A stretch of DNA of 64,000 nucleotides, taken from the NCBI GenBank assembly GCA_947647735.1, contig CANSLJ010000003.1, forward strand, positions 62,001 through 126,000, in the 5' to 3' direction. A model generated the notes under the pieces. It did no database searches, was not told where the DNA came from, and saw nothing but the letters and a program-made list of their open reading frames with translations. Position numbers and translations under genes: made by a program. Shown one piece after another: positions 42,201 to 50,334 of the stretch (within the stretch, counting starts at the first letter, position 1; every line of letters starts with the position of its first letter). The DNA comes from an uncultured bacterium (GTDB lineage Bacteria; Bacillota; Clostridia; Lachnospirales; Lachnospiraceae).

Positions 42201-43795
42201 CGCCCCATCATGATATTTATTCCATTGAGGATCTGGCGCAGCTGATCTATGATCTGAAAAATGCCAACAGGCAGGCGAGGATCTCGGTGAAACTGGTTTC
42301 CGAGGCGGGCGTCGGCACGGTGGCGGCAGGCGTGGCAAAGGCGGGGGCACAGGTGATTCTGGTGTCCGGCTATGACGGCGGAACCGGTGCGGCGCCCAGG
42401 ACTTCGATCCACAATGCGGGGCTGCCCTGGGAGCTGGGGCTGGCGGAGACGCATCAGACGTTGATCCAGAACGGGCTGCGGAATAAAGTGCGGATCGAGA
42501 CCGACGGCAAACTGATGAGCGGACGGGATGTTGCGATTGCGGCGATTTTAGGTGCGGAGGAATTCGGTTTTGCGACGGCTCCTCTTGTGACCATGGGCTG
42601 TGTGATGATGCGGGTCTGCAATCTGGATACCTGCCCGGTGGGCGTGGCGACCCAGAATCCGGAGCTGCGGAAGCGTTTCCGCGGGAAACCGGAGTATGTG
42701 GAAAACTTTATGAGATTTATCGCGGAGGAACTGCGGGAATATATGGCAAAGCTGGGCGTGCGCACGGTGGATGAACTGGTGGGGCACACGGAGCTTTTGA
42801 AGGTGCGGGAGAATCTGCCGGATCGGTTAAAACAGGTGGATCTGAGTTTGATCCTGCAGAATCCCTATGAGAGATCCGGCGGGAAGTGTATTTTTGACCC
42901 GAAGCAGGTTTATGATTTCAGGCTGGAGAAAACGCTGGATATGAAGGTATTGCTGGCGAAGCTGGGGAAGGCGCTGGAAAAAGGAGAGAAGGGAACGCTG
43001 GAACTGGAGGTTTCCAATACGGACCGATCCTTCGGAACCATTTTCGGTTCGGAGATCACGAGAAGATACGGCGAAGGGATGGAGGAGGACAGTTATCGAA
43101 TCCTGTGCCACGGCGCAGGCGGGCAGAGTTTCGGCGCGTTTATCCCGAGAGGGCTGACGCTGGAGCTGGAGGGCGATTCCAATGATTATTTCGGCAAGGG
43201 ACTTTCCGGCGGGAAGCTTATCGTCTATCCGCCGAAGGGCAGTACCTTTAAGCAGGATGAGAACATCATTATCGGCAACGTGGCACTGTACGGGGCGACC
43301 TCCGGCAAGGCTTACATATGCGGTGTGGCGGGAGAGCGTTTCTGCGTCAGAAATTCCGGTGCGCAGGCGGTCGTGGAGGGCGTCGGTGACCACGGCTGTG
43401 AGTATATGACGGGCGGCAGGGTTGTGATCATCGGCAAGGTGGGCAAGAACTTTGTGGCGGGCATGAGCGGCGGCGTTGCTTATGTGCTGGATGATGACAA
43501 CGATCTGTATACGAAGATCAACAAGGCGATGGTTTCTTCCTATGAAGTGACTTCCAAATATGATGTGATCGAGCTGAAGGAACTGATCAAGGAGCATGTG
43601 GTGCTGACCGGTTCGGTCAAAGGAAAGGAAATACTGGATGATTTCGCGGCGTATCTGCCGCGGTTTAAGAAGATCATTCCGCATGACTATGAGAGGATCC
43701 AGAAGATGATCGTGCAGATGGAGGAGAAAGGACTTTCGGCGGAGCAGGCACAGATCGAGGCGTTTTATGCGAGTAAGAATGGGAGGGCTGAGTGA
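39239..43795 (+). CDS. gltB: Glutamate synthase (NADPH) large subunit
   Basis: 1518 residues from ATG 39239 with GGAGAAG 5 nt upstream; a TTG at 39209 is unlikely. A propeptide is expected before Cys23 (EHDNCGIGACVN), the nucleophile of the class-II glutaminase domain (about 23-430). Then the central domain, the FMN/2-oxoglutarate barrel (GEGGEDEERL, GAKPGEGGHLPG, SGYDGGTGAAPRTS) with the 3Fe-4S cysteines CNLDTCPVGVAT, and the C-terminal beta-helix (CHGAGGQSFGAFIPRG). It converts glutamine and 2-oxoglutarate to two glutamates. One-base overlap with gltD. Confidence 0.97.
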   Translation: MFDAKMPAERAPLYREEFEHDNCGIGACVNIRGLKSRDTVENALKIVENLEHRAGKDAEGKTGDGVGILTQVPHRFMRKVTKPLGIRIGGEREYGVGMFFFPQDELQRNQAKKMFEIIVEKEGLEFLGWRDVAIFPEVLGKKAVECMPHIMQAFVKKPFDVEKGLAFDRKLYIVRRIFEQSTDVTYVVSLSSRTIVYKGMFLVGQLRTFFADLQDQDYESAIAIVHSRFSTNTNPSWERAHPNRFIVHNGEINTIRGNADKMLAREENMESEHLKDQLGKVMPVINASGSDSAMLDNTLEFLVMSGMDLPLAVMITIPEPWANNRTMSQKKRDFYQYYATMMEPWDGPASIVFSDGDVMGAVLDRNGLRPSRYLITKNDTLILASEVGVVDIPASQVLVKERLHPGKMLLVDTVAGRVIGDDEIKEHYASREPYGEWLDSHLVTLHELKIPNQRVPEFSEVERQKMQKAFGYTYEELRNSILPMAKNGAEATAAMGIDTPLPVLSSAHHPLFDSFKQLFAQVTNPPIDAIREEIVTSTTVYIGKDGNLLEEKPDNCTVLKVQNPILTNTDILKIKNMRHEGFQVGVVPIIYYKNTSLEKAVNRLFVEADREFRKGVNILILSDRGVDENHVAIPSLLAVSALNQHLVETKKRTSVAVILESAEPREVHHFATLLGFGACAVNPYLAQESVKELIENHMLDKDYYAAVDDYNDAVLHGIVKIASKMGISTIQSYEGSKIFEAIGIDRSVIDTYFTGTVCRVGGITLKDIEKEVDTLHSMAFDPLGLENDLSLDNPGHHQMRSGAEEHLYNPATIHTLQEATRRGDYQLFKQYTAMVDNEESVRNLRGLMEFRYPKKAVPLSEVESVEKIVTRFKTGAMSYGSISKEAHETLAIAMNHLHGKSNTGEGGEDEERLVIGPNGENKCSAIKQVASGRFGVTSRYLISAQEIQIKMAQGAKPGEGGHLPGSKVYPWIAKTRHSTPGVSLISPPPHHDIYSIEDLAQLIYDLKNANRQARISVKLVSEAGVGTVAAGVAKAGAQVILVSGYDGGTGAAPRTSIHNAGLPWELGLAETHQTLIQNGLRNKVRIETDGKLMSGRDVAIAAILGAEEFGFATAPLVTMGCVMMRVCNLDTCPVGVATQNPELRKRFRGKPEYVENFMRFIAEELREYMAKLGVRTVDELVGHTELLKVRENLPDRLKQVDLSLILQNPYERSGGKCIFDPKQVYDFRLEKTLDMKVLLAKLGKALEKGEKGTLELEVSNTDRSFGTIFGSEITRRYGEGMEEDSYRILCHGAGGQSFGAFIPRGLTLELEGDSNDYFGKGLSGGKLIVYPPKGSTFKQDENIIIGNVALYGATSGKAYICGVAGERFCVRNSGAQAVVEGVGDHGCEYMTGGRVVIIGKVGKNFVAGMSGGVAYVLDDDNDLYTKINKAMVSSYEVTSKYDVIELKELIKEHVVLTGSVKGKEILDDFAAYLPRFKKIIPHDYERIQKMIVQMEEKGLSAEQAQIEAFYASKNGRAE

Positions 43796-45288
43796 TGGGA
43801 AAACCGACCGGATTTTTGGAATATGAGAGGGAGACGGCGAAGGCGGAGGAGCCGAAGAGCCGGATACGGCATTTTGATGAGTTTCATGAGCATCTGCCGA
43901 TGGAGAAGCAGCGTCTGCAGGGGGCGCGGTGTATGGACTGCGGGGTGCCTTTCTGTCAGTCGGGGATGACGCTGGCGGGAATGACGAGCGGGTGTCCTCT
44001 GCACAATCTTGTGCCGGAGTGGAATGAGCTGGTCTATACGGGAAACTGGCAGGAGGCCTACAACAGGCTGCATAAGACCAATAATTTTCCGGAGTTTACA
44101 TCCAGGGTGTGCCCGGCGCTCTGTGAGAAGGCATGTACCTGTTCTCTGGACGGGGAGGCGGTCTCCACAAGGGAGAATGAGTATGCGATCATAGAGAATG
44201 CTTACCAGAAGGGATATGCGGCGGCGAGGCCGCCGAAGGTGCGGACGGGAAAGAAGGTGGCTGTGGTGGGCTCCGGGCCTTCCGGGCTGGCGGCGGCGGA
44301 TCAGCTGAACAGACGGGGACATTTGGTGACAGTGTTTGAGCGTTCCGATCGTGTCGGCGGGCTTTTGATGTACGGGATCCCGAATATGAAGCTGGAGAAG
44401 CATATCATCGAGCGAAAAGTGAAGGTGATGGAGGAAGAGGGCATTACCTTTGTGACCGGTGTGGATGTGGGAAAAGATAAAAAGGCGAAGGATCTGCTGC
44501 AGGAGTTTGACAGGGTGGTGCTCGCCTGCGGCTCCTCGAATCCAAGGGATCTGAGCGCGCCGGGCAGGGATGCGAAGGGGATCTATTTTGCGGTGGATTT
44601 TCTGACAAGGAATACGAAGAGCCTCTTGGACAGCGATCTTGCGGATAAGAAGTATGTGGATGTGAAGGGAAAGAACGTGGTGATCGTGGGCGGCGGCGAT
44701 ACCGGCAATGACTGTGTGGGGACCTGTATGCGGCATGGCTGTAAGTCTGTGACGCAGATCGAGATGATGCCTAAAGCGCCGGATGAGCGGGCGGAGAATA
44801 ATCCCTGGCCCCAGTGGCCGAAGGTCTGCAAGACGGACTACGGTCAGGAGGAGGCAATTGCGGTGTTCGGGAAGGACCCGAGGGTTTATGAGACTACCGT
44901 GAAGGAGTTTGTGAAGGATAAGGAAGGCTCTCTGAGGGCGGTAAAGACTGTGAAAGTGGGATTTGTGAAAGAGGAAAAGAGCGGTCGGATGGTGATAAAG
45001 GAGATTGCCGGGAGTGAAAAAGAGCTGCCCTGCGAGGTGTTGATTATAGCGGCAGGATTTCTGGGAAGCGAGAAGTATGTGACGGATGCTTTTCAGGTGG
45101 AAGTGGATGGACGGAGCAATGTGCGGACGGACGCGGACGGATTTCTGACTTCCGCGGAGAGAGTGTTTACCGCAGGGGATATGCATACCGGGCAGTCGCT
45201 GGTGGTGAAGGCGATCCGTCAGGGAAGGGAATGCGCGCGGGAAGTGGATCTGAGTCTGATGGGGTACACGAATCTGGTAGTGCAGTAG
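43795..45288 (+). CDS. gltD: Glutamate synthase (NADPH) small subunit
   Basis: 497 residues. The N-terminal 4Fe-4S cysteines are in CMDCGVPFCQSG, SGCPLHNL and CPALCEKACTC. FAD site VAVVGSGPSGLAAADQLNRRG and NADPH site VVIVGGGDTGNDCVGTC. It delivers electrons from NADPH to the large subunit. The ATG shares one base with the gltB stop; GTG 43792 is an alternative start. No terminator was recognised after it. Confidence 0.97.
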   Translation: MGKPTGFLEYERETAKAEEPKSRIRHFDEFHEHLPMEKQRLQGARCMDCGVPFCQSGMTLAGMTSGCPLHNLVPEWNELVYTGNWQEAYNRLHKTNNFPEFTSRVCPALCEKACTCSLDGEAVSTRENEYAIIENAYQKGYAAARPPKVRTGKKVAVVGSGPSGLAAADQLNRRGHLVTVFERSDRVGGLLMYGIPNMKLEKHIIERKVKVMEEEGITFVTGVDVGKDKKAKDLLQEFDRVVLACGSSNPRDLSAPGRDAKGIYFAVDFLTRNTKSLLDSDLADKKYVDVKGKNVVIVGGGDTGNDCVGTCMRHGCKSVTQIEMMPKAPDERAENNPWPQWPKVCKTDYGQEEAIAVFGKDPRVYETTVKEFVKDKEGSLRAVKTVKVGFVKEEKSGRMVIKEIAGSEKELPCEVLIIAAGFLGSEKYVTDAFQVEVDGRSNVRTDADGFLTSAERVFTAGDMHTGQSLVVKAIRQGRECAREVDLSLMGYTNLVVQ

Positions 45289-45374
45289 AAAAAAGAAATA
45301 TAGGATGAGACAGTTTGGAAGCTTGTGTTGGATGGATATGCGGTTAGGATATGAAAGAATGGAAAAGGTTTTCG

Positions 45375-45403
45375 TTGTAGAAGAAAGGTATTTTTGATAT
45401 ACT
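45375..45403 (+). promoter_or_regulatory. Probable promoter of the ATPase/nuclease-like module
   Basis: TTGTAG (45375-45380), 17-nt spacer, TATACT (45398-45403), 73 nt before the ATG. Confidence 0.45.
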
Positions 45404-45475
45404 TTATATTATTGATAAGGTGTTCAGTGTGGGAAAGAGGAGTGGATAAACAGCTAATATTATGGGGGTGTAGAC

Positions 45476-46588
45476 ATGTCAATAAAATCAATTAAAGTCC
45501 TAAATGTAATGGCATTTCAACGCCAGTGGCGAAAAAATAATGAAGATTGTAATATATTTGATGCGAAGCAGGGAGATGTGATCAGTGATACATTTGCATT
45601 GCAATTTTGTGATGGGATCAATATTTTGATTGGCGAAAACGGAGTCGGAAAAACAACTCTGCTTAAAATGATTTATGCGGCAACACAATGGTCAATACCA
45701 CAGACGAATGCTGGAAAAACAAAGAGACTTGCGGATTTTTTCTCCAGTAATCTGTCAGATACCGATTTATTAAAAAATCATGGAAGAGAAAAGGATTATT
45801 CTTATTATGAAGTATCTGATGGGGAACATGTTTTTACAAATAGTCTGTCTCATAAAGAAATCATTGATTATGAACAGTGGTTGGGATTAAATATTCAATC
45901 TATATATATCCCGACAACAGAGATGTTGTCCCATACAAAAGGGTTTCTGGCATTGGATAAAAAATTTAAACTTCCGTTTGATGGTACGCAGGTAGATATT
46001 ATTGTAAATGCGTCGCTGCCGGAAGCGCGAGAACTGCCGGTTTTTATGGAAAAGATTCTGGAAAAGATCAGTGGTGTGATTGGCGGGATTATTGTAGTGG
46101 AGGACGATACATTTTATGTGGTTAAAGAAGATGGCAGAAGAGTAGACTTTTCTCTTGAGGCAGAAGGATTGCGTAAGCTGGGGCTGTTATGGAAACTGAT
46201 CCGTAATGGACTTTTAGAAAAAGGAACAATACTTTTATGGGATGAGCCGGAAGCAAATTTGAATCCGGAATTGTTTCCGCTTGTTGTAGATATTTTACTG
46301 GAATTAGAGGAAGCAGGTATACAGATATTTATCGCAACACATAGTTATAATCTGGCAAAGTATTTCGAAATCCGAAGAAAAAAGGAAGAACAGGTATTAT
46401 ATCATAATCTGTATAAGGCGTCAGCAGAGGTGGCATCTGAATATAGGCCATACAAAACATTTAATGAAGGTGAAATGGAGATTTACGGCAAGTCTGCCCA
46501 TTATTTAAGTGCGTTAACAGGAAACAAGATTGTAGCTGCAGACAGCAGTCTTTTGGAAGAGGCGATGGGAAAAAGCATGTTTGATTAG
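45476..46588 (+). CDS. AAA/ABC-type ATPase of a two-gene AT-rich module
   Basis: 370 residues. Walker A GENGVGKTT (53-61), Walker B with ABC-like ILLWDEPEANLNPELFPL (about 250-268) and the H-loop-like switch IFIATHSYNLAKYF (about 280-293). This layout belongs to the AAA_15/AAA_21 OLD-like ATPases used in several defence systems (PARIS, Gabija, retron-linked). No TOPRIM domain is attached. Line 45781 has 18 G+C of 60 against 37 of 60 at 44281 in gltD, suggesting transfer. It is followed after 14 nt by a PD-(D/E)XK-like gene. Function in defence is inference. Confidence 0.82.
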   Translation: MSIKSIKVLNVMAFQRQWRKNNEDCNIFDAKQGDVISDTFALQFCDGINILIGENGVGKTTLLKMIYAATQWSIPQTNAGKTKRLADFFSSNLSDTDLLKNHGREKDYSYYEVSDGEHVFTNSLSHKEIIDYEQWLGLNIQSIYIPTTEMLSHTKGFLALDKKFKLPFDGTQVDIIVNASLPEARELPVFMEKILEKISGVIGGIIVVEDDTFYVVKEDGRRVDFSLEAEGLRKLGLLWKLIRNGLLEKGTILLWDEPEANLNPELFPLVVDILLELEEAGIQIFIATHSYNLAKYFEIRRKKEEQVLYHNLYKASAEVASEYRPYKTFNEGEMEIYGKSAHYLSALTGNKIVAADSSLLEEAMGKSMFD

Positions 46589-46602
46589 GCGGTGGAGTAC
46601 GA

Positions 46603-47124
46603 ATGGAGAAAACTAATAAGATTTTATGGGATGAAAACAAAAATGTGAGATTTGACTTTTCAGATGCCATTGATGTATTTGAACCTCATGGGTTAGCTAA
46701 TCTGTATTCTGATTATCTGTCAGATGTGGACTTTGTGGTAGAAGAGGAAGAAAAACTGATATGTCTGGAGTATAAGAACGCAAAGCTTAAAAATGCGAAT
46801 CATCCGGAAGCATTTACGAGAAAAATTACTGGGGAAGAATTTTGGAAAAAGATAGTGAAAAAATTTTACGGAACAATGTTTCTTGTCTGGGCATGTAAAA
46901 AGAATCCGAAGGAAAAACCAGTACAATATGTTTTGCTGATGGAAAGTGAGCCGGGTATAGATGATGCGTTAAAGAAACGGTTTGTTATGAAAATGATGGG
47001 ACAGTTACCATTCAAGTACAGGGACAGAAAAGAAATTCAGAGAGCGGTAATTGATGAATTTTGTCTGATGGATCTGAAAGAATGGAGAGAAAAATATCCA
47101 AAGTATTTGATATGTGAAGGATAG
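46603..47124 (+). CDS. Small PD-(D/E)XK-like protein paired with the ATPase
   Basis: 173 residues. Possible catalytic core: Asp43 in SDVDFVV and Glu56-x-Lys58 in LICLEYKNA, with the 13-residue spacing and beta-strand context of PD-(D/E)XK nucleases; Trp and Lys-rich helices follow (FYGTMFLVWACKKNP). No known family assigned. It is AT-rich like the ATPase, with which it forms an isolated two-gene transcript closed by the 47136-47174 terminator. A DNA or RNA nuclease effector is the best guess. Confidence 0.65.
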   Translation: MEKTNKILWDENKNVRFDFSDAIDVFEPHGLANLYSDYLSDVDFVVEEEEKLICLEYKNAKLKNANHPEAFTRKITGEEFWKKIVKKFYGTMFLVWACKKNPKEKPVQYVLLMESEPGIDDALKKRFVMKMMGQLPFKYRDRKEIQRAVIDEFCLMDLKEWREKYPKYLICEG

Positions 47125-47135
47125 AGGGAATGAAG

Positions 47136-47174
47136 AGGCTTTGTGACTGATGTGGCAGTTATGAAGCCTTTTTT
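47136..47174 (+). terminator. Rho-independent terminator after the ATPase/nuclease module
   Basis: AGGCTT (47136-47141) pairs with AAGCCT (47164-47169); inside, GTGACTG (47143-47149) pairs with CAGTTAT (47056+100 to 47162, i.e. 47156-47162) with G-U pairs. TTTTT follows. Confidence 0.75.
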
Positions 47175-47267
47175 AGTGGACTTTGTAATGAAAAAGGTAT
47201 ATGATGGTAAGCGCATAAGAGGAATAGAAAAATAAGTGAAGATAAAAAGGGAACGGGAGAGACGGAA

Positions 47268-48653
47268 ATGGAGAAAGAGATAGAGAAACCGGCAGGCGGA
47301 AAAAGGAAAGAGGCAGATCTGACAGAGGGGAAGCTGTGGGATAAAATACTGTTTTTTGCACTGCCGATCGTGTTGATGAATATATTACAGCAGTTATTTA
47401 ATACGGCGGACATCGCTGTCGTGGGGCGGCTTGCGGGGAATGACGCCCTTGCGGCGGTGGGCTGTGCGGGGCCGATCGTGACGCTGTTTATCACGATCTT
47501 TTCAGGGCTCTCCATCGGTGCAAATGCGGTCATCGCGAGGATGATCGGGGCAGGGCACAGGGAGCGGATCGAAAAGGCGGTACATACTTCGATCGCGATA
47601 GCGGTTATAAGCGGCGTGGTGGTGCTTGTGGTCGGTGAAGTGATAACAAGGCCTTTGCTGGCGCTGGTGAGTACGCCGGAAGATGTGATGGATATGGCGG
47701 TTTTATATCTGAGGATATACTTTGCGGGAAGCATTTTCATCATGCTGTATAATTTCGAGGCATCCATACTCCGGGCGGCAGGCGACACGAAAAGGCCGTT
47801 GTATGTGCTGTTGCTGTCGGGGGTGCTGAATATTGTACTGAATCTGTTTTTTGTGATGGCATGCGGGATGAGCGTTGAGGGTGTTGCGCTGGCAACGCTG
47901 GTTTCCAATATAGTCAGTGCGGGGATGTTGTTTGGCATTCTGGTTAAGGAGGAAGGGATGCTTCAGGTACGCCTTTCCGGGTTACGGATCGACCCCGGCA
48001 TTGCGAGGAGCGTTCTGCTGGTGGGCGTTCCGGCTGCTGTGCAGGGGATGATATTCAACATTGCCAATATCGTTCTGCAGTCCGGTATCAACAGTCTCGG
48101 ACCGACCGTGGTGGCAGGGAATACGGTGGGGGTGAATGTGGAGATCTTCCTGTATTATCTTGTGTCAGGATTCGGGCAGACCTGTATCACGTTTAACGGA
48201 CAGAATCTGGGTGCCGGCAAGTTAAAACGATGTGTCAGTGCCACCAGATGGTGCCTGGGGCTGGCGTTTATTTTTACCGTGATCTTCAGCGGCATGGCAA
48301 TTCTCTTTAGGAACATGCTTGCCGGAATCTTCACGCCGGATGAGGCGGTGATCAGGGTGGCGGCGTTCCGGATTGCCCTGATGGCGGGCTTTGAGGTGCT
48401 GAATATGATGATCGAGGTGATCTCCGGGGCGCTCAGGGGATGGGGACATTCCTTTATCCCGGCGTTCCTCAGTCTGTTTTTCGTGTGCGGGACAAGGATG
48501 GTATGGCTTTTTGTGATCTTTCCGATGAACAGGAGCTTTGAGTGGCTGCTCACAGTGTATCCGGTGAGCTGGATTTTGGCGGTGGCGAGCCTTACGGCGG
48601 CGTATTTTTATGTGAAGAGGAAACTGTTTAAGGAGATGCCGCAGACCTGCTGA
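47268..48653 (+). CDS. MATE family multidrug exporter
   Basis: 461 residues, twelve predicted membrane helices in two related halves. Typical MATE features: ILFFALPIVLMNILQQLFNTADIAVVGRLAGNDALAAVG in the first half and ILLVGVP-like GVPAAVQGMIFNIANIVLQSGINSLGP in the second. It exports cationic compounds in exchange for Na+ or H+; substrate unknown. The stop is directly adjacent to the stop of the convergent glucosidase gene, with no base between them. Confidence 0.93.
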   Translation: MEKEIEKPAGGKRKEADLTEGKLWDKILFFALPIVLMNILQQLFNTADIAVVGRLAGNDALAAVGCAGPIVTLFITIFSGLSIGANAVIARMIGAGHRERIEKAVHTSIAIAVISGVVVLVVGEVITRPLLALVSTPEDVMDMAVLYLRIYFAGSIFIMLYNFEASILRAAGDTKRPLYVLLLSGVLNIVLNLFFVMACGMSVEGVALATLVSNIVSAGMLFGILVKEEGMLQVRLSGLRIDPGIARSVLLVGVPAAVQGMIFNIANIVLQSGINSLGPTVVAGNTVGVNVEIFLYYLVSGFGQTCITFNGQNLGAGKLKRCVSATRWCLGLAFIFTVIFSGMAILFRNMLAGIFTPDEAVIRVAAFRIALMAGFEVLNMMIEVISGALRGWGHSFIPAFLSLFFVCGTRMVWLFVIFPMNRSFEWLLTVYPVSWILAVASLTAAYFYVKRKLFKEMPQTC

Positions 48654-50318
48654 TCACATCTCCAGCACCAGCACCTGATAACCGTGGAGAAGTATTCTGC
48701 CATCATCTGTCACTATATCCGCATAGTTATTCAGCAGCACTTTTTTATAAGGAAGGGGGAGCGTCAGGCTCTGCTCTTCCTTCTGATAATTTCCGATCAC
48801 CAGCAGTGTTTTATCGCCCTTGCGGTAATATGCCATCAGGTTATGCTGTGCCCGGAAGGCGGGTTCGAGGGAGCCGTATACAATGGTTTCCTTATATGCC
48901 GGGTTTTTGCGCAGGCGGATCAGCTCTCTGTAAAAATGAAGGACGGAATCAGGGTCGCTCTGCTGAGCTGCGACGTTGATGGAAGTATAGTTCGGGTTGG
49001 CTGCAAGCCAGGGCGTGCCGGTGGTAAAGCCGGCGTGGGGGGCATCGGACCACTGCATCGGGGTGCGGGCGTTGTCACGGCTGTGTCCGGCAACGGCCTT
49101 TAAAGCCTCCTCAGGGGTGAGGCCGGCGTCGAGGGCAACCTGATATTCATCGAGGGTGGAGATATCGTCTATTTCTTCGATGGAGGAAAAGTGCATGTTT
49201 TCCATGCCCAGTTCCTGTCCCTGATAGATAAAGGGTATGCCGCGCAGCAGGAAGTACAGGGCGGCAAGCATTTTCTTGCTCTCCGGGCAGAGATCCCCCT
49301 CCGGGATATACCGGCTGACGCCCCGGGGTTCATCGTGGTTTTCGATGATGTTGGAGAGGAAGCCGATATCGCTGACCTTTGCCTGCGCTTCAAAACAGCA
49401 GTTTTTGTAGTCTTCCGGCGTGACCGGTTTTGCGTCATACCAACCTTTTTCGCTCTGGCCAAAGATGGCTTCATTGAAATCGAACATGGTGGAGAAGTAG
49501 CCGTTATCTCCTATAAAGGCCGGGATTTCCTCCGGCTTCTCATTGAATACCTCCCCCACGGAAAAGGCGTCATACTGACGGAAGGTGCGGTCGCGCATCT
49601 CTCCTAAAAAGGCACCGATGCCTTTGGCTTCTTTCAGCATGGCGTGTATACTGCAGAGCCCGTCCTTCCGGTCAGGTTCATAATCCCGGAATGGCAGGGC
49701 CTTTTTGATGTTGATGATCGCATCGATGCGGAAACCGGCTAATCCCTTGTCCAACCACCAGTTGATATTTTTGTAGACTTCCTCGCGGAGTTCGGGATTT
49801 TCCCAGTTCAGGTCGGGCTGTTTTTTGTGGAACACATGGAGATACTGCTTGTCGGTGCCGGGGAGATCTTCCCAGACCGGGCCGCCAAAGTAGGAGCGCC
49901 AGTTGGTGGGCAGTTTATCTTCCTTTTTGTCCCTTAAATAAAAGTAATTTCCGTATCTGCCCTCCGGATCTTCGCAGGCTTTTCGGAACCATTCGTGCTC
50001 GTCCGAGCAGTGATTCACCACAAGATCCATCAATATATACATATTTCGCTTTTTTGCCTCGGCGATCAGCTTCTCCATATCCTCCATTGTGCCGAAACGG
50101 GGATCGATATTGTAGTAGTCGGAGATGTCGTATCCCTGATCCGCCAGAGGAGACGGGTAGCACGGGGAGAGCCAGATGATATCGACGCCCAGATCCTGCA
50201 GGTAGTCCAGTCTGGAGATAATGCCGGGAATGTCACCGATGCCGTCCCCGTTGGAATCGCAGAAGCTTTTCGGGTAGATCTGATATGCGACTTTGTCATG
50301 CCACCACTTTTTTGTCAT
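48654..50318 (-). CDS. Alpha-glucosidase / oligo-1,6-glucosidase (GH13)
   Basis: 554 residues from ATG 50318 (MTKKWWHDKVAYQIYP, the usual beginning); an ATG at 50330 is alternative. GH13 regions: DLVVNHCSDEH, GFRIDAIINIKK (nucleophile Asp), VGEVFNEKPEE (acid/base Glu) and NIIENHDEPR. The pattern fits the GH13_31 oligo-1,6-glucosidase and alpha-glucosidase branch, which cleaves isomalto- and malto-oligosaccharides in the cytoplasm. It follows the kinase gene by 16 nt, so it is probably co-transcribed with the third two-component system. Confidence 0.93.
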   Translation of the reverse strand: MTKKWWHDKVAYQIYPKSFCDSNGDGIGDIPGIISRLDYLQDLGVDIIWLSPCYPSPLADQGYDISDYYNIDPRFGTMEDMEKLIAEAKKRNMYILMDLVVNHCSDEHEWFRKACEDPEGRYGNYFYLRDKKEDKLPTNWRSYFGGPVWEDLPGTDKQYLHVFHKKQPDLNWENPELREEVYKNINWWLDKGLAGFRIDAIINIKKALPFRDYEPDRKDGLCSIHAMLKEAKGIGAFLGEMRDRTFRQYDAFSVGEVFNEKPEEIPAFIGDNGYFSTMFDFNEAIFGQSEKGWYDAKPVTPEDYKNCCFEAQAKVSDIGFLSNIIENHDEPRGVSRYIPEGDLCPESKKMLAALYFLLRGIPFIYQGQELGMENMHFSSIEEIDDISTLDEYQVALDAGLTPEEALKAVAGHSRDNARTPMQWSDAPHAGFTTGTPWLAANPNYTSINVAAQQSDPDSVLHFYRELIRLRKNPAYKETIVYGSLEPAFRAQHNLMAYYRKGDKTLLVIGNYQKEEQSLTLPLPYKKVLLNNYADIVTDDGRILLHGYQVLVLEM

Positions 50319-50334
50319 AATGTTATACATCCTT

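Noticed and set aside
43765-45186. 473-codon open frame on the minus strand
   Set aside because: Antisense to gltD with His/Arg/Leu-rich composition typical of shadow frames.
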